Part shown: positions 45,240 to 59,130 of the stretch, piece by piece
Numbering within the stretch: position 1 is the stretch's first letter
Layout: each line of letters begins with the position of its first letter
Source of the DNA: Epiperipatus broadwayi
Lineage: Eukaryota; Onychophora; Udeonychophora; Euonychophora; Peripatidae
Direction of reading: 5' to 3'
DNA length: 64,000 nucleotides
Assembly: GCA_028023455.1 (NCBI GenBank)
Contig: JAQFVV010006216.1
Span: 3,240,877 to 3,304,876 of the forward strand
The notes under the pieces: model-generated
What the model saw: only the letters and a program-made list of their open reading frames with translations
Database searches by the model: none
Told to the model about the DNA's origin: nothing
Program-made: the position numbers and the translations under genes

Positions 45240-46126
45240 CTAAAACAAGACAACAATTATAAGAACTTTAAATGGAAAAGAAATTTTGGATGATATAAAA
45301 TCAAAAGGATTTGGTTGCACAAAACAATGTTATTGAGAAGTAAAGATAGAAAATTTATATCTTCAGTGCACAAGTTAAAATAAAAAGTAATGCCTTTAGT
45401 ATAGTACATACATCGGGATTATACTATTAATGATATTCAAAAGAAATTAGACTATTGACTTGTATTAATATAAAATTCATTAAGTTATACTTGATCAATA
45501 TAATAAAGTAATTTATTATACTGGATTTGAAATTAAATTGAAAGATTGCAAATCTTTCGCGCTTATTATAATACTTATCTGACAGCCAATCAGATGTTAT
45601 GATAGCTGTCTAGATAATGATCAAACCATAAATACAAGACAGAATTTTACAAGAAAAGGGCGGTCCATCCTTTTCTTTACTTGTCTTTTTATTTATCTAA
45701 GCCAGTCTGAAGTATCTAGGTTTGAAAGCGTGAAGTTTCAGATATCTTCACATTTAACTCACTGAGTCTAAATTACAAACATACAGCGCGAAAACCTACG
45801 ATTTACTACGCAGTAGTTTTTAGATGTTATAACTTGCAGTTAAATAATATTTATTTTATATAAAGCGTGATTGTGAAAAGAGTAGATACAGACTTCATTT
45901 CATTTCTGAAGCAGGTAAATACTCCAATCACGAATATTTTTGAATCTTTTGGTATAACTCCAGTAACATCGAGTGAAATTGGAATTTCTAAAGACACCCA
46001 ATTTTTATGTCATCATTTTTGGATTGTTTAAAAATTTTTAAATATTCAGCAAAGTGATTTTGATTTGAGATATGTTGTAAGTGATAAAACTATATCTTAA
46101 GTTTTGTAGAAAATGCAATAAAATAT
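45240..46126 (+). other. Intron sequence with a coding-like relic
   Basis: GCCAATCAGATG (45597) and ATAAATACAAG (45630) look like a CCAAT/TATA pair. At 45877-46030 one + frame stays open and reads RVDTDFISFLKQVNTPITNI, then FESFGITPVTSSEIGISK and LCHHFWIV before a stop. I cannot name the protein; a degraded transposon is likely. Confidence 0.25.
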
Positions 46127-48285
46127 TATAACGATCCGGTGAATGAGACTTAACGTAATCTGCACTACAGGGCGCCATCTAGGCGTTTGAACCTAGAAAA
46201 ATTTATATAGTAGGCAGATACGTAAGTTTAAAAAAAATAATTTTTTTTTAATTTTATATATTTTGATATCCGGTCGTTAGCCCATTGTCACTAGCTCAGG
46301 GAGTAGCAGAGATTTATATTTATAATAAATTCTTATCTAAGAATAATTTTTAAAAAAGAATAAAATAAGCCACTGCCAGTAAATAACATACAAAGATTTA
46401 TTTACGCACATATATATAAAATTTAACATTATTATTTTAGCATGTTTACTTTAACATTTAACATTATTTTTAACTTTTATTTTAGATTTTAATTTACATT
46501 TTAATTTTTATACTATTATAAGTTCGCACAGATGGGTTTATAAAAGTTTGTTTTAAAATGTTGAGTATAGATCGGTTACATAGATTACACAGTTAAAAAA
46601 CATTTCAAAATAAACATAAACGATCAAAATACAAAGTCATTGATACCATCAATTGCATAGGGAATACAAGAAACCCAATGGTATTCATCATAAGATACCA
46701 CAGAGACACCAATAACTTAAGTCATCAAAATAAATACATTTTAGATACTCACCGTAAGGTATCATTATTTACCGAATGTCTATATATTTTGATCAAATAT
46801 GAAAACCAAAAACATAATTAACCGATAACGAATCCATGCAATGTCCATATCCAACTTAAATTTGATGCATTTTTATTTAGAGTGTCGAGTATGAATAGAC
46901 TACATAGATTTTCATTTGAAAGAAAATATTCTATCCTTATTTAACCTTAGACCAAAAGTTCGCAGTCAAACTAACATCAATTCATCTGATATATCGATGC
47001 ATTCAATGTAATACGAAATACGGCAGCACAAAAGGTTAAGAGAAGAAATTGCCTCTCATCAGATAGTACATCTATCTGACAAGAAGAGCAATAAAAAAAA
47101 AACTCCATAGGAAAGGACTGTGGTCATTTTGCCGACTTACGAATCGCATTCCATAGGCCAAAGAGGAAGTGTGCGGCGTATAAAGCGATTTTGCCCATAG
47201 CGAATCTCGTACTACATCTACTAATTACACCAATATATCCAATCCATTGACCTAATTTAACTACGAAACAAATAACCTAAGATTACCCTCCCCTAATATA
47301 ACTTTACAAATCTATATAGCCATTCACGCCCGACTTAAGTTTAACATTTATATAATTTAATTTACCGAAAACAAAACAGTCATAATAAAACTTAAAAGAA
47401 CAAAAAAAAATAAATGGAAATGATTTTACAAAAGAAATACATCAAAGTAAAATTATTTATTAGTAAATAAAGTTGGTCAGATAGGATTCTATTGCAATTA
47501 TTTTAAATATGGAAAGTTTTTAATTTAATGTTCATTAATTATAAAGTTCTTACGGTTTTAAACAGTTCATTTTTATCCGTTGCTTGACGTTTGTACGTGA
47601 ATTCCCACGTCATCCTAAAGAGATTTGTTGAGTTAGCCATTTTTTTTATTCATCCGGAGGTCTTTTAGTTTAGCTGGTCCTTAATGTAGAAAAAACGATG
47701 TCATTTCTCTCTTTTTTTTTTAACAAAACTGAAGGGATTGAAGAGTGCATCTTTTCAATCCCTTCTCCTTCAACTCCGCACTAACACATATAGTCACATC
47801 GTAATAACTCACTAATAATTTCTAAACTTTTCCTTTTATATTAATTTTAAGGATTCAATTGACATTACGTCATTCATGATGATGATCCTTCCGTTGAGGT
47901 CCGATTTCCCGATGGATTTCTCTCATTTGCTATTAGTTTCTATTGTTTTCCTATCTGACCACATTCAAATGCCCAAAGGCCAGTTCACTTTAACTAATTA
48001 AAACAATCATTTCCATTTTCTGATTACTTAATGTGTTTTCCAAAATTAAAGATATATTTTTATCTCTAAATCTTTTTAAGTTTTTGTTTTTAAAATACCT
48101 TTTCTATTTTTAATAAAGTTTTATTTTAATAATTTTTTTTCATCTGTGCGATTTTATATATATGAGTTTAGTATAGAATTTTAATCTTTAATTTTTAACT
48201 CAAAAAGGAAGCTTTATTTGCGAACTTTTATTCTTTTCATGTTTACTAATAAAAAACAATGTAACGTACATATGTGCCCGTTACA
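46127..48285 (-). repeat. LTR of the LARD-like family in the XRN1 intron
   Basis: Aligns in reverse to 3090-5340 and is closer to the subtype-B copy at 37088. Its termini are TATAACGA (the first G has become A) and CCCGTTACA. Promoter motifs are kept (TTACGTCA at 47865-47872). Unlike the solo LTR at 37088, the next 155 bp (48286-48440) also match the family (2945-3090). So either this LTR is longer or a piece of internal sequence remains. Confidence 0.75.
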
Positions 48286-48440
48286 TATCAGTAAACTTGC
48301 TTAAAAAAATAAAAAATAAAAATAAAAATTTTACTTAGGGTTAGTAATTACGATACACAATTAACGAAAACATTTACAAAAACATTCAGTTAGTAATTTT
48401 TACAAAGATTATATACAAAAAAAAAATGTCTTTTTTACAA
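48286..48440 (-). repeat. LARD family segment adjoining the LTR
   Basis: The reverse complement matches 2945-3090, including GTAATTACTAACCCTAAGTA. It is either LTR U3 (long-LTR model) or the last part of the internal region (short-LTR model). Confidence 0.65.
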
Positions 48441-49440
48441 TTAAAGTATTAATGAGCAGATTTTTAATAGATTAGACATTTTTATATTTGATGGGAAATT
48501 TGTTATAAAAAAAATATTGGGGCAAGAGACATTTGAAATGTTAAAAAGTATTATTAAAAGTATGGAGAGTAATATCTGTTAAAAACATTTGATAGAATAA
48601 ATTGAGTTATTTTATTATATATATTAGAAAATATTTCTTAAAATTAATGCTTTTTTTTTAATCAAAGAGATAAATATAAAAAATGATGATGGACATGGAT
48701 ATTGCTTTGGTTATAAAAAATTCATTACATCACAATTACTAAAGATATAGTTTATTTGCGCATAGTCAGAATACACTTATTAAAATTTATTTAAGATTGA
48801 CAGAAAATTATAGTGGCAGGTTTAGAATAAAAAATGTGTAAATAAATGTTAAAAATAGATGGGGTGATGAAAATTTTAGGAATAAGCATTGGAAATTTAT
48901 AATAAAACTTAATGCCTTAAAATATTTGTGTAGTTAGATTAATTAATAATGTGAATAATCATAAAAAAATTAGAATAATAATTATAATGGCTGAATAGGT
49001 TTTTAATAGGATAGAAAATTATTTTGTTGTTGATTTACTGTTTCAAGATGCTGCTTATATGGTGTAGAGACATGGACAATTAAAAGAATAGACAAGAAAT
49101 ATTGGAGGCTTTTAAGATGTAGATTTGAAGGAGGATAAAAGGAATTAATTGGAAAAATGGAAAAAGTATTTATCGAGAGATTGGCATACACTTTAAGCAA
49201 AATTTGTTGGAATGATCTTGGAGTTTATAAAAAGGAGAAGCAGGCAAAGGAATAAATTGAGTAATAGTATTAAGGATTAGTTATGAGTAGAGCAAGAGAT
49301 AAAAAGACTTAGAAATAGTGATTTGATGTGTCAGATAGTTAATATTAATGAAGATGAATATGAATTTCGATTATATAATGAATTTTAATAAGTCAGTTTT
49401 GGAATGAGAATTCTGGGTTTATTTTTTAAAGAATATTTTA
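48441..49440 (+). pseudogene. Decayed LINE reverse-transcriptase C-terminus
   Basis: At about 49050-49260, broken + frames read GAETWTIKRIDKKYWRLLRC and RRIKGINWKNGKSIYREIG. This resembles the segment just after the reverse transcriptase in many LINEs (YGAETW, a conserved Trp/Cys helix, then RRILGI-W-D). Several frameshifts and stops interrupt it. The part before 49000 is too decayed to judge. Its codon use and family differ from the LINEs at 13921 and 32141. Confidence 0.45.
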
Positions 49441-49803
49441 ATTAATTGTTGTATCTTGTTTGATAGCTACAATTGATTATAATCATAGCACATCATTTTT
49501 TAAATGAAAACTTTATCAAAATAAATGATAAATCTAAATGAAATAGTGTTTACTTATCAGTTTATTTTTTAATTACAAAAGGAAAAAATCATAATACTTT
49601 TATTTTTTGAAAAACTTTCACAGCAGCAAGGGGAACAAAGGGATTGACTCATTATGTAAATAATAAATTTTATTTAGCTGGGTTTTACTCATCATTACTA
49701 ATATGCATAGAAAAGGAATTTGTATTCTATAATTGAACTTTAATTTTTTTTTTCGTATGATTATTATTATTTTTCATATTTATTATATTTCTTTCCCCCC
49801 TAG

Positions 49804-49939
49804 TATGTCTGTTCTTCAACAATTACAGAACTGGCTGAAAACACTTTCCTTTCAAGATGTTGATCATCAGAATTGTGGAATTCAGCAGTTAGATTCAGGT
49901 GTTGTTAATGCTATTGAAGAAGAAATAAATTACACAAAG
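49804..49939 (+). CDS. XRN1: XRN1 5'-3' exoribonuclease, internal exon
   Basis: 136 bp between TTTCCCCCCTAG and GTAGGG. After one base completing a Gly codon it encodes 45 residues beginning MSVLQQLQNWLKTLSFQDVD and ending AIEEEINYTK. The LQ-LQ-WLKTL-FQ block followed by an acidic helix precedes the SH3-like part of XRN1 proteins. The ATG is internal and is not taken as a start. The upstream intron is 8370 bp and carries a TIR element, an LTR and a LINE relic; the downstream one is 1392 bp. Confidence 0.75.
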
Positions 49940-50707
49940 GTAGGGTTTTTTTTTATTAGTTTGCTTAAAGTTTTATTTTTTTAAAGAATTTGATTTTTTG
50001 TAAAGCATTAAATTGTAAATAGCAACTTTTTAATATTGTTAGAAATTTAATAAATGGGGCTTAATAAGAAGAGAAATTATTTGTAAAAGATAAGTTTTGA
50101 ATTCCAAATTTATAATTCAGACTTTCTTACAATATGGATGAATATTGAATAATTATGATTTTTATTATTTTAATAGCTTGTGTTCAATCATGACTTTTGA
50201 TAATTTCATGATTTATTCTAGGACTTTAGTTTTTATTTTTGCCACAAATGATACTGCATAATAGATATTTCTGCATCATTTTTGATTACCAAAGAAAAAT
50301 TTAAAACTTTTTACTCTAGAAGTATATGTACAAATAAAAGCTATTCTTTTTACTGGCATTGTTTATTTTATTGATTTGACCATGTAATAATTGTTTTAAT
50401 TAAGATTGGATTAAAATATATGAAAGCTGCTCAGCATACTATAATAAAACTTTTATTCTTAAGCTTTTCTTACTTAGCATTTTTAGCACTTATATCAATT
50501 ATAATAATATTTTTGATGTTTTTTTATTTTAACTATTTTTTTTTTATAATATTGAGAAAATGTATTTTCTTTTTAAAAAAAGGAATTTCTGTTCATTAAT
50601 TATGATATTTTATAAAATAATCAAGCATGGTTGTGAAAGATATTTTACATACCACTTAGAAAAAAAATTTAAAAAAATATTTTTTTTTAATCTCTACATT
50701 TCATAAA

Positions 50708-50759
50708 ATATCGTACAGATATATTCTTTTCACATATCGTACAGATATATTCTTTTCAC
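50708..50759 (+). repeat. 26-bp tandem duplication
   Basis: ATATCGTACAGATATATTCT plus TTTCAC occurs twice without mismatch inside the XRN1 intron, suggesting a recent slippage or duplication. Confidence 0.8.
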
Positions 50760-51331
50760 TGGACCAATGATCAGATTTCAAAGATCCATAATGTTATTTT
50801 TTAATCACACCTGTGTGTTAGTCTTAAATTCGTTTTGTTATTAGATTGAAGCTTTAGATTTAAAGATTTTTTTTTAAAAAAAGAAATATTCCAAGGTAAT
50901 AATCATTTTAATAAATTCTATATGCAAAAGAAATTAAGTAATTTTAACATTGCTGATTTGTAGATATTGTATGGAAGGAGTTTGCAAAATATAGTAGATG
51001 AGAAATTTTAAGAAATAAAAATGAAATACTACATTTAAATTTATTTCACATTTATTAAAGAAATATTATTTTTTATTTTTCTACTTTTTGATTTTATTTC
51101 TTTATAATTAATATATCATCATAAGTTTCTGTGCCTGTGACCATATTCTGTGATTTGAAAATGTTGAATCAGTAAGTGATACAATTTTTATGTATGTTGC
51201 CACATATAAGGTCTTAAATAATCTTGGGATTTCAAGCTCCAAATTATATCAGTTATATAGTGTAATTTGTTGTAATTTATTCTTCATATAACTAAAATAA
51301 AATTATTGATTTGATTTTTTTTTTTTAATAG

Positions 51332-51394
51332 AAAAGGCCAAAGGAAAATAAAAAATATGTCACTATTCAAGTTAGGCCACATTTACTCTTTAGG
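51332..51394 (+). CDS. XRN1: XRN1 5'-3' exoribonuclease, 63-bp exon
   Basis: Exactly 21 codons between TTTTTTAATAG and GTAAGA, phase 0 at both ends: KRPKENKKYVTIQVRPHLLF and R. The basic start and V-x-V-K/R-P-H-L-L-F/Y-R are characteristic of XRN1 just before the SH3-like region. The exon could be skipped without breaking the frame. It would be missed by most gene finders because of its size. Confidence 0.8.
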
Positions 51395-52837
51395 GTAAGA
51401 AATCATATCTATTGAGTATAATATGAATGAATGTATTGTAATGATGGTATATATATTTATTATATTATAAATATATCTATCAAAATGAAGCTATTTGCTT
51501 AAAAGATATGAATATATATTAAAAAATTTCCATGCATAAATTTGCTAGTTGTTAACATAAACATTATACTGATGTTTAAACTAAATCTCATCTGACATCT
51601 TTTGTGCAGTAGAAGTCATAATGGATGTTGGAGAGACATCTGAATGTCAGTAAAGTAAAGTGGAATTTTATTATTAACTCTACATGCCAAGAAAAAGATG
51701 TAAATCACAAAAAAAATGTAACCTTTTTGTCTCATGTTTTTTTTTTTTTGTAAACAGGCTTAGTTTATTTAAAATATTTTCTCCATAGAGTTTCAATATA
51801 GTCAAGCAAAGATTTTTCACAGGTAAAAGATGTCAATATTTATTTCAGATCTGTCCATATACACATTTTCTTATTATTAATATTAATTTTATACTGATGG
51901 TTTCAGTCCAAATGTCAGTATAATGCTAATATTAATAATAAGCAAATTTCCACAAACATGAATCTAAAATTTATATTGGTACATTTAAAATCCATTTAAT
52001 CATAGTTGAAAATAATTTGAAAGTAAAAAAGAGAAATCCAGAATTTTCATTGGATAAAGATTATTTAGGTGAAAAAGAAAATCTTGTTAAATATATTGTC
52101 GTTGATCAAATTTGTTTTATGAATATAGTTATTTGCAATTGGTAAAAATTAATAGATAAAAAATAATATTTATTTTTTTTATTCTCATTTGACTATAGCA
52201 TTTTATAAAGTTTTTTAAATATATACCATGAATGATTTTAAATATGTTTAGAATTAAAAGGGCTTTTATATTCTTTTCTGAATTGCCTTTTAGTAAAACC
52301 TGTTTTAACAACCAAAGACAAATGATTATTTAAATGTAGTTAAAATATTTTGAAGAATAAAATTTCAAAAAATAATTCAAAAAATTATTTGAGGTTATCA
52401 ATTCTGTATATTCTAAAAAAATAAAAAACTTGAACATATTGTTGGATGAGTCTCTATTTGATTGCATTTTTAACTTAATTAATCCTTATATCTGGAAGTA
52501 GTACATTTATAATTAATGATTTATATTTGATATTCTTTCAGAATTGAAATAAGGATTTCTTCTACACTAAGGACTCATTTAACATAACAATTTACAAAAA
52601 AAGTGTTTTTAGGAATTTACTGCAAGGTTTAAATTTTAACAATCTTGTATAAATGTCTGAATTCTCGACAAGTTTTAAAAGTAGTTTTTTATATAATGGT
52701 CATACTCTTGAAAGTACATTTAAAAAAAGGTTAATCAATTTAAAGATAAATCTTATTTCAAGAATAAAGTAAGAAGTCAGTTAATAATTTTATATGAATT
52801 TTAAATTTAAAAAAGTTAGAGTGAATCCCAGATTAAA

Positions 52838-53074
52838 ATGTTGTTGCAACTTTTTGCTGAAAAGATTTTAACAAACTGTCTATTGTATGATGATTCAAAT
52901 ATCATAAATTATGTGACAAGGGTTAACATAGTCTTTTTTTTCCAACTTGTTGAAGGCTCATCACGTATAACGACAGGATTATTAATAGAACTACTTCGTA
53001 CCAGGTTTGCTGTTAGTCGTACATTGAACAGAACTACTATGGAATCTATATTAAAGAAGGCTTTAATATATTAA
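52838..53074 (+). other. Unidentified open frame in the XRN1 intron
   Basis: The second half, from 52945, is less A+T-rich and reads VEGSSRITTGLLIELLRTRF, then AVSRTLNRTTMESILKKAL. It begins after a pyrimidine tract with no clear AG acceptor. It looks protein-like but I do not recognise it; a transposon relic is as likely as an exon. Confidence 0.25.
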
Positions 53075-56000
53075 ATATTTATGAGCATATTAAATTAACA
53101 AAACAAAGTATCAGTTTCAGTGAAATTTTTATTTTCTTGAAAATTAATTAATATGACCAAAAATTCTTTAGTATGGAGATGAGTAAAAGATATAAATTGA
53201 ATAAATTAAATGCTATTTGGAAAAAATATTATTACTTTTGGATATAAAGAATTAAAAAGCGAAGCTTCTCAAACCAAAAACATTATTTTAAAAAAATGTT
53301 TGTTGAAGAAAGGTAAGGTAATCACATTAAAACATTAGCTTTTTCATAAGATTGCTATCATATAGTTGTATAAGCTTCCAAACAATTTCAAACTATATAA
53401 TTTATAATTATGGCTGACTATTGTCTTTTTCAAGAGGATTTAAACACAGATAATAACCACTAAACCAATGTCAGATATTACAAACTTATTAAAATAAATA
53501 AATTTAGAATGGGGAAATAAGAATTATTTCTTTCATACTTTTGTTATAATAACAAATTTTAATTTATTTAAAGATTTTCATTCTTAAAGTGATCATATGA
53601 AAATTCCAAACAGTTTTTAAATAATAGGAATGTGAATTTTAAGTAATTGTTACCAGTTTTTAAAAGAAGAGGGGGAAAAATGGTTTTAACACTTTTGTTA
53701 AGAAATACTGTTTTAATTAATTAAATTTGTTGTTTTTCTTGTCTCTTTATCTCAAAAAAAATAATAATGTATTTTTCAAATCAAAATATAATTAAAGGGT
53801 TACATTATTTTTGATAATTAAAAAGAAATAAAATAACTACATAGAAATTTTTCAATAATTAGAATAGGATTGGAATTTTTAACTCTTCTTATTGCACTAG
53901 CATTCTGACAGTTTTCTTTGTGTTCACTTGCTGAAAGCTTCCAACTTATTTTAGCATTAAACCATTATATATATCGGAATATAATGTTTGACTTTATTTA
54001 ATAGATATTTTTGTTTAAAAATTAAATAAATTCTAAAAAAATCATATTTGACTTGCAATTATTTTAGAAATTAGACTAATCAAAATAGGACCATTCATTC
54101 AACTGTTGGGAGGAGCAGATTGATTTGGGAAAATGAACAAATCTTTTTTTTTATGTTTGTATTTAAAATATGAATGAATAATTATTAATAACTGGTAATT
54201 CTAAATGTTTAAATTTTTTTATAATTTTTGCGATATTGTAATATTTTCTAATAGACATGAGTGACGACATGTTATACTAAACAGATTATAATTGATACCA
54301 TCATAATTTCCATGGTAACATTACTTGGAAAAGTATAATCTTTTAGATTTTAAAATAAAACATTTCTGTAGAAAATAAATATGTAATGATATATATATTG
54401 TAACCATATGTTTTGGCTCATGGTAGGAAATTTTATTTAAGGGTCCAGTGTGTAAAATTTTAAAATTGTAATAAGTTATAAATTATTGAAAAGTAGTGTA
54501 TAAATATTAGTTATATATATTAAAATGCTTATTGGATTATATATTTTCCAATTAAACAAAAGCTTACCCATAAATATCTGGATGGTGATGATGATTTAGA
54601 CTGATAATGCACTGGAGGTTCTGATGGAATGGATATTTATCTCATAAATATTTTATCACAATTTCTTTAGTGGTAGCTAGTTTAAATAATATTACTAGTA
54701 TAAAACCAATTTGAAAATAGGAAAGTATTTAAACTTTCATTATTATTAAACAACAATTAAAAAAAAATAAACAACCAAAATCAATTTATAATTCTTCTCA
54801 ATTTTATATACAAACGATCTTTAAATACATTGTATGTTGCGTTAAATTGAAATATCAGTCTAGATTTTCCTCACTATAGGGATTAAAAATATTAATTTAT
54901 GTACATTTACTATGATTGGATTGTTTAGGACCAATCACAACTTGTAAGACAAGCAATAAAGGCTAGAATAAGTTTGGAAGCTGGGGAGACTACTTAGAAA
55001 AAAAATCGGAATAAGACGTAATTCTTCACTCAAAAAAAAAAAAAATAGTCAAAGTAATAATCTGGAAAGAATAATTTCAGAAATTATTTTGAAGAAAATT
55101 TTGAGATTATATAAAATTAAATATGTTCGAATAGAAAACTTATAACTCTGTGTCATCTCACACTACTTTTCGTTGACCGTATAATTTTGGGTTTTTACAC
55201 GCTGGCGGGGAAAAAAATCGAAATGACCTTCAGGATTATTATTATTGGAAGAAATGTTTGCTTAAATATAGGCCACTTGGAAGAAAGAACCAGAACAGAA
55301 AAAGTAAAAAATTATTGTTGTTCTATTTATCTTAATAAATGGTTAAAACTAAAAACATTAGAATTATTGAGTTACAAGAGGAAAAGGAGTAAAGTAAATT
55401 TGATTTTCGCGCCACTATAAATAGTAATGTGGAAAACATATTTGTTGGTCAAACTATCTTTTCAGTGAAAATAATTCAAAATTCTTTTGATGGAAATTTT
55501 TAGAAGAAATATTAAATAAATTAAACATTCATTGTTAAATCCTATAAAATAATTTGTTCTAAAAGAAAAAAAAGAAAGCCTGAATTTTTCGTATTGTCAT
55601 TGGGAAGAGATATCGTCTGCTTCAATGTTTCACCGCGAATGGCTTAGTTGTTTAAAATAAAGAAATGATAAATTATTAATATCAAATATTTTATTGACAT
55701 TTGCTGAATAGTAAATCACTTCTGCTAATATTATTAAATACATATTGTCAGATAGAAGTAAATAAATAAGTATTTATTTAATTTTCTTGATTGTGTAAAA
55801 TGTAATGATATTTTCAGCTGTTCTAAAATTTTTTAAAGTTATAACAGAAATCTTCGTGCAGATAGAAAAGAAGGATAAATCAATAAATCATTTTCAGTCT
55901 GTTCAGTGGTTTGACTTTCAAATTGCTAAATATTATAACACTGGAATAACATCAAATATATATCAATCAATCTAGGATTTAAAAAAAAAAAATGCGTTTA

Positions 56001-56090
56001 TAAATCTTGATAAACCTCGTTTAATGGTGTTGCCTTAAAAAAAAATGTTTTAGGTATTGCTTGATTATGCCTCATTGTGTTTATATTATT
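53075..56090. other. XRN1 intron, no feature recognised
   Basis: A+T-rich intronic sequence. A 77-residue open frame at 55187-55420 is rich in Lys, Arg and Glu without known motifs. Confidence 0.5.
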
Positions 56091-56170
56091 ATGGAAACTC
56101 ATAAAAAACTTTTCGTGCCTTTAAAAAGTGTATGGAAACTAATAAAAGATTTTTGTGCCTTTAAAAAGTG
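56091..56170 (+). repeat. 41-bp tandem duplication
   Basis: ATGGAAACT-ATAAAA and GTGCCTTTAAAAAGTG recur at 56091 and 56132 with a few differences. Confidence 0.75.
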
Positions 56171-57170
56171 TTTAAATATTGTTTGAACACATTGTTATGG
56201 AACAAGATATTCAACATCTACATTTACTTAGGAATATTGCTTATCATATCCATCTTCTCGATATTTTTGTTCATAAGATCGGATTAAATTGGAACAATTA
56301 CAATAAAATCTAATGGAAAAGAACATTTTTTTCATCGTTGTTATTGACATATATAATATTGGAATATTTTTTTTTGTCTTACTCATGTGTTATTCAAGGA
56401 TCAGGTTTTTTTTATATATTATATGTTATATACTTTGGAAAACTATAAAATGTACTTAGTAAGGGTATAGAGATGCATAAAAAGAGATACATTTATCACG
56501 TATTTTATGTTATCATATCAAGGGAAATATAATGGTAAATATGGTTTATCGGAAAGGAGGGAGAAATATTTATCTCTCATACAGCTAAAATAAGTGCTAA
56601 TATTATATTGAAAAGGGAATAAACAGATCCAAACTTGCTAAAATTATACATCTCATGGCACAATAGTTCCATTATAAGAAATAATTTTAATAAACCTTTT
56701 TCATTTATCAAATATAGGTTGATCCATCATTGCATATACATGACTTGCTATAACAAGGTTATAATAATGTTTTAAAATAGTTAAGGGTTATTTTATTGAG
56801 ATATTGGTGGTTTGTTTATCAAACGTTAACAGTTTAGGTATTGTAAAATGGAATATTTATGTTTCCACTTTTATTATTATTGTTGTTTTACCTTGCTATT
56901 GCATTAATTAGAATTTGTAACAGCTGTTAGCTGAAGAGTTACACTAAAATAAGAGCATTAAATATAATAATATTAGTGTTGAGCATGGGATGATGGATAA
57001 TTCCCCATTGCTGATTAAGTGAAAGGATGATATTGTTGAGGCTAGTTAAGAGTTAGTGCTTAGAGCATAATTAATTCCTAAGAGAGGATAATCATATGGT
57101 CTGAATTCTATTTTATGTGTCGAGGCACTGCCCGCACTTGTATACCAATGAAGGTATTAGAATTAGCCGT

Positions 57171-57246
57171 TTTTTCGTATACAACTTTCATGTTGTTTTT
57201 CGTAAACAACTTTCATGTTGTTTTTTCTTATGCAACTTCCATGTTG
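57171..57246 (+). repeat. Three-copy 25-bp tandem repeat
   Basis: TTTTTCGTATACAACTTTCA plus TGTTG, repeated three times at about 25-bp spacing (57171, 57196, 57221). Each unit contains the near-palindrome ACAACTTTCATGTTGT, so the array could fold into several small hairpins. It lies in a less A+T-rich stretch (56990-57350) that may be part of an unrecognised transposon. Confidence 0.65.
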
Positions 57247-57349
57247 TTTTGTAGAGCCTCCTTTATTGTTAGATCCTTCACGAAGTTAGAGTTAGTTTTC
57301 CACCGTGTATGGTGAAGATTAGTATTCATAATCCAATGGCAAGGATAAA

Positions 57350-58860
57350 ATAAGTTAGTTTACGGGATACTAGTATATCCATAGTGTTTATTTAATTGGG
57401 ATAGTGTCTTGATGATGATGTGTAATCATCATCGGTTGATAGGCAAACCAACCAAATTTATTATTGTATAGAACTTCTATATAATATAGCAAGGGGTGTA
57501 CATGAACAAGGTAAAAGTATCTTTATCAAGTGGTGATTCGCCGATGAATTGATAGGATCATTTAATTATTAAATGATTAGATTGGACATAGGCAATAATT
57601 TCATGTCATATATGTATTTTAACTTATAATGTCTGTTCCACATGAATATAATAAATCTTTTACAGTAAATAATGATAAATTATTAATAATATTGCAAATG
57701 GTAATTGCCCTTACCATCTTTTAATAAATTAAATAGATCCATTTTGAGATACTAATTTAAAAAGATGACTTATCCCAAAGATTTATATATATTTTATTTT
57801 GTAATTTAAGTAGTAGGATAATTCCAATATGGTAACTATCTTATTCTAGAAGATAGAGTAAGATTTAAAATAGCTCATAATAATAGGGATACGAAAGATA
57901 TCACTATTAGTTTGTCATTATATGTGTATAGTTAAGGGAATATCAAGTAATTCCCATCCCTGATTATAGGAATTAAAGAATCTTGTTTCATGTAATGTAT
58001 CTAACTAAAATATGAATATTATAAATAAATTTTATTATGTTAAACATTTACTTAGTCATCAGTAGTCTTATTGCTAATTAACATACACACATTATTATTG
58101 TTATTGCTATCGACATATCCAATGATTATATGGAAATCATCATCAATTAATAGTGTATAAGTTACTATAGGTTGGTATACCAGAGTAATTTTACTAAGCC
58201 CTGTCATTTATGAGTATATCTAGGGCTTCATTACTTAATAAATAAAATATTGTTAACCTAGAGTAAATGTTATTCTAGGTGATGTACTAAAAGATTAAAC
58301 ATTTAATATGGGTTTAATCATTTTATTTGAACCTGCGGATTTATCATTCACTGATCTTGATTACATTGTTATTACTTATTTAAGAGAAAGAAGTCAATAA
58401 GTCTTTGTTTAGCTAGTGAAAATTATTCATACAAATGGAAGCTTAAAGTTTATATTAGTTATAAAGTTTCTTTAGAACTTCTAAGTATTTATTAATTCAC
58501 TTTTTTTAACAAGAACCGTTTTGTGCATTATATTTGGGTAATGGCAAAATCCCTCTCATGGACCCAAGTATATGTTGTATAATAAACTTTAAGTAATGTG
58601 AACCCAGAGAAGAATAGGTTGTATTAATTTGTAATGTAGAATTTAATTTTATGGTAGATGTTAAATTTACTTGTTTATTATAGTTGGATTGGATTTAGGT
58701 ACATTCACTGTTTTGTAAAAGTCAATAAAATTTTAAAATATCAATTGCTTCTTTATCTGAAACATATATAGCTTGTTTTGACTTTATAGTGAATATTCTG
58801 GTTTTGGTAAGCTTAGAATCCGTATTTTATTTAATTGTCTTATTATCATTTAATTCAATA
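57350..58860. other. XRN1 intron, no gene recognised
   Basis: No coding signal. A palindrome GATGATGATG-TGTA-ATCATCATC lies at 57412-57432, and AATCATCATC recurs at 58134. Confidence 0.4.
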
Positions 58861-58869
58861 TCAAATTTA

Positions 58870-59130
58870 GAGTTCTGTACATCATCTTTCATCATCATTA
58901 TTCCTCTCATCTGTCATTTCAATCTTTTTTTATTCTTCTTTCATCCTAATTCATTATCCTAATTAACTCATCATTCATTAACTCTTTCATCTTAATCATC
59001 CATTAACTCTTATACATCTCCATTCTTTTCTCTTCATTCTCAGACTCATTTTATTTTATTATTTAATTATTACTTATTTTCATCATCCATTTAGTCATTT
59101 ACATCCTAATTTACTTAGTGCCTAATTTAT
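58870..59130 (+). repeat. Pyrimidine-rich TCAT-type low-complexity tract
   Basis: Many TCATC, TTCATTAAC and CATCATTC words with few purine runs, a decayed simple repeat within the intron. Confidence 0.6.
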
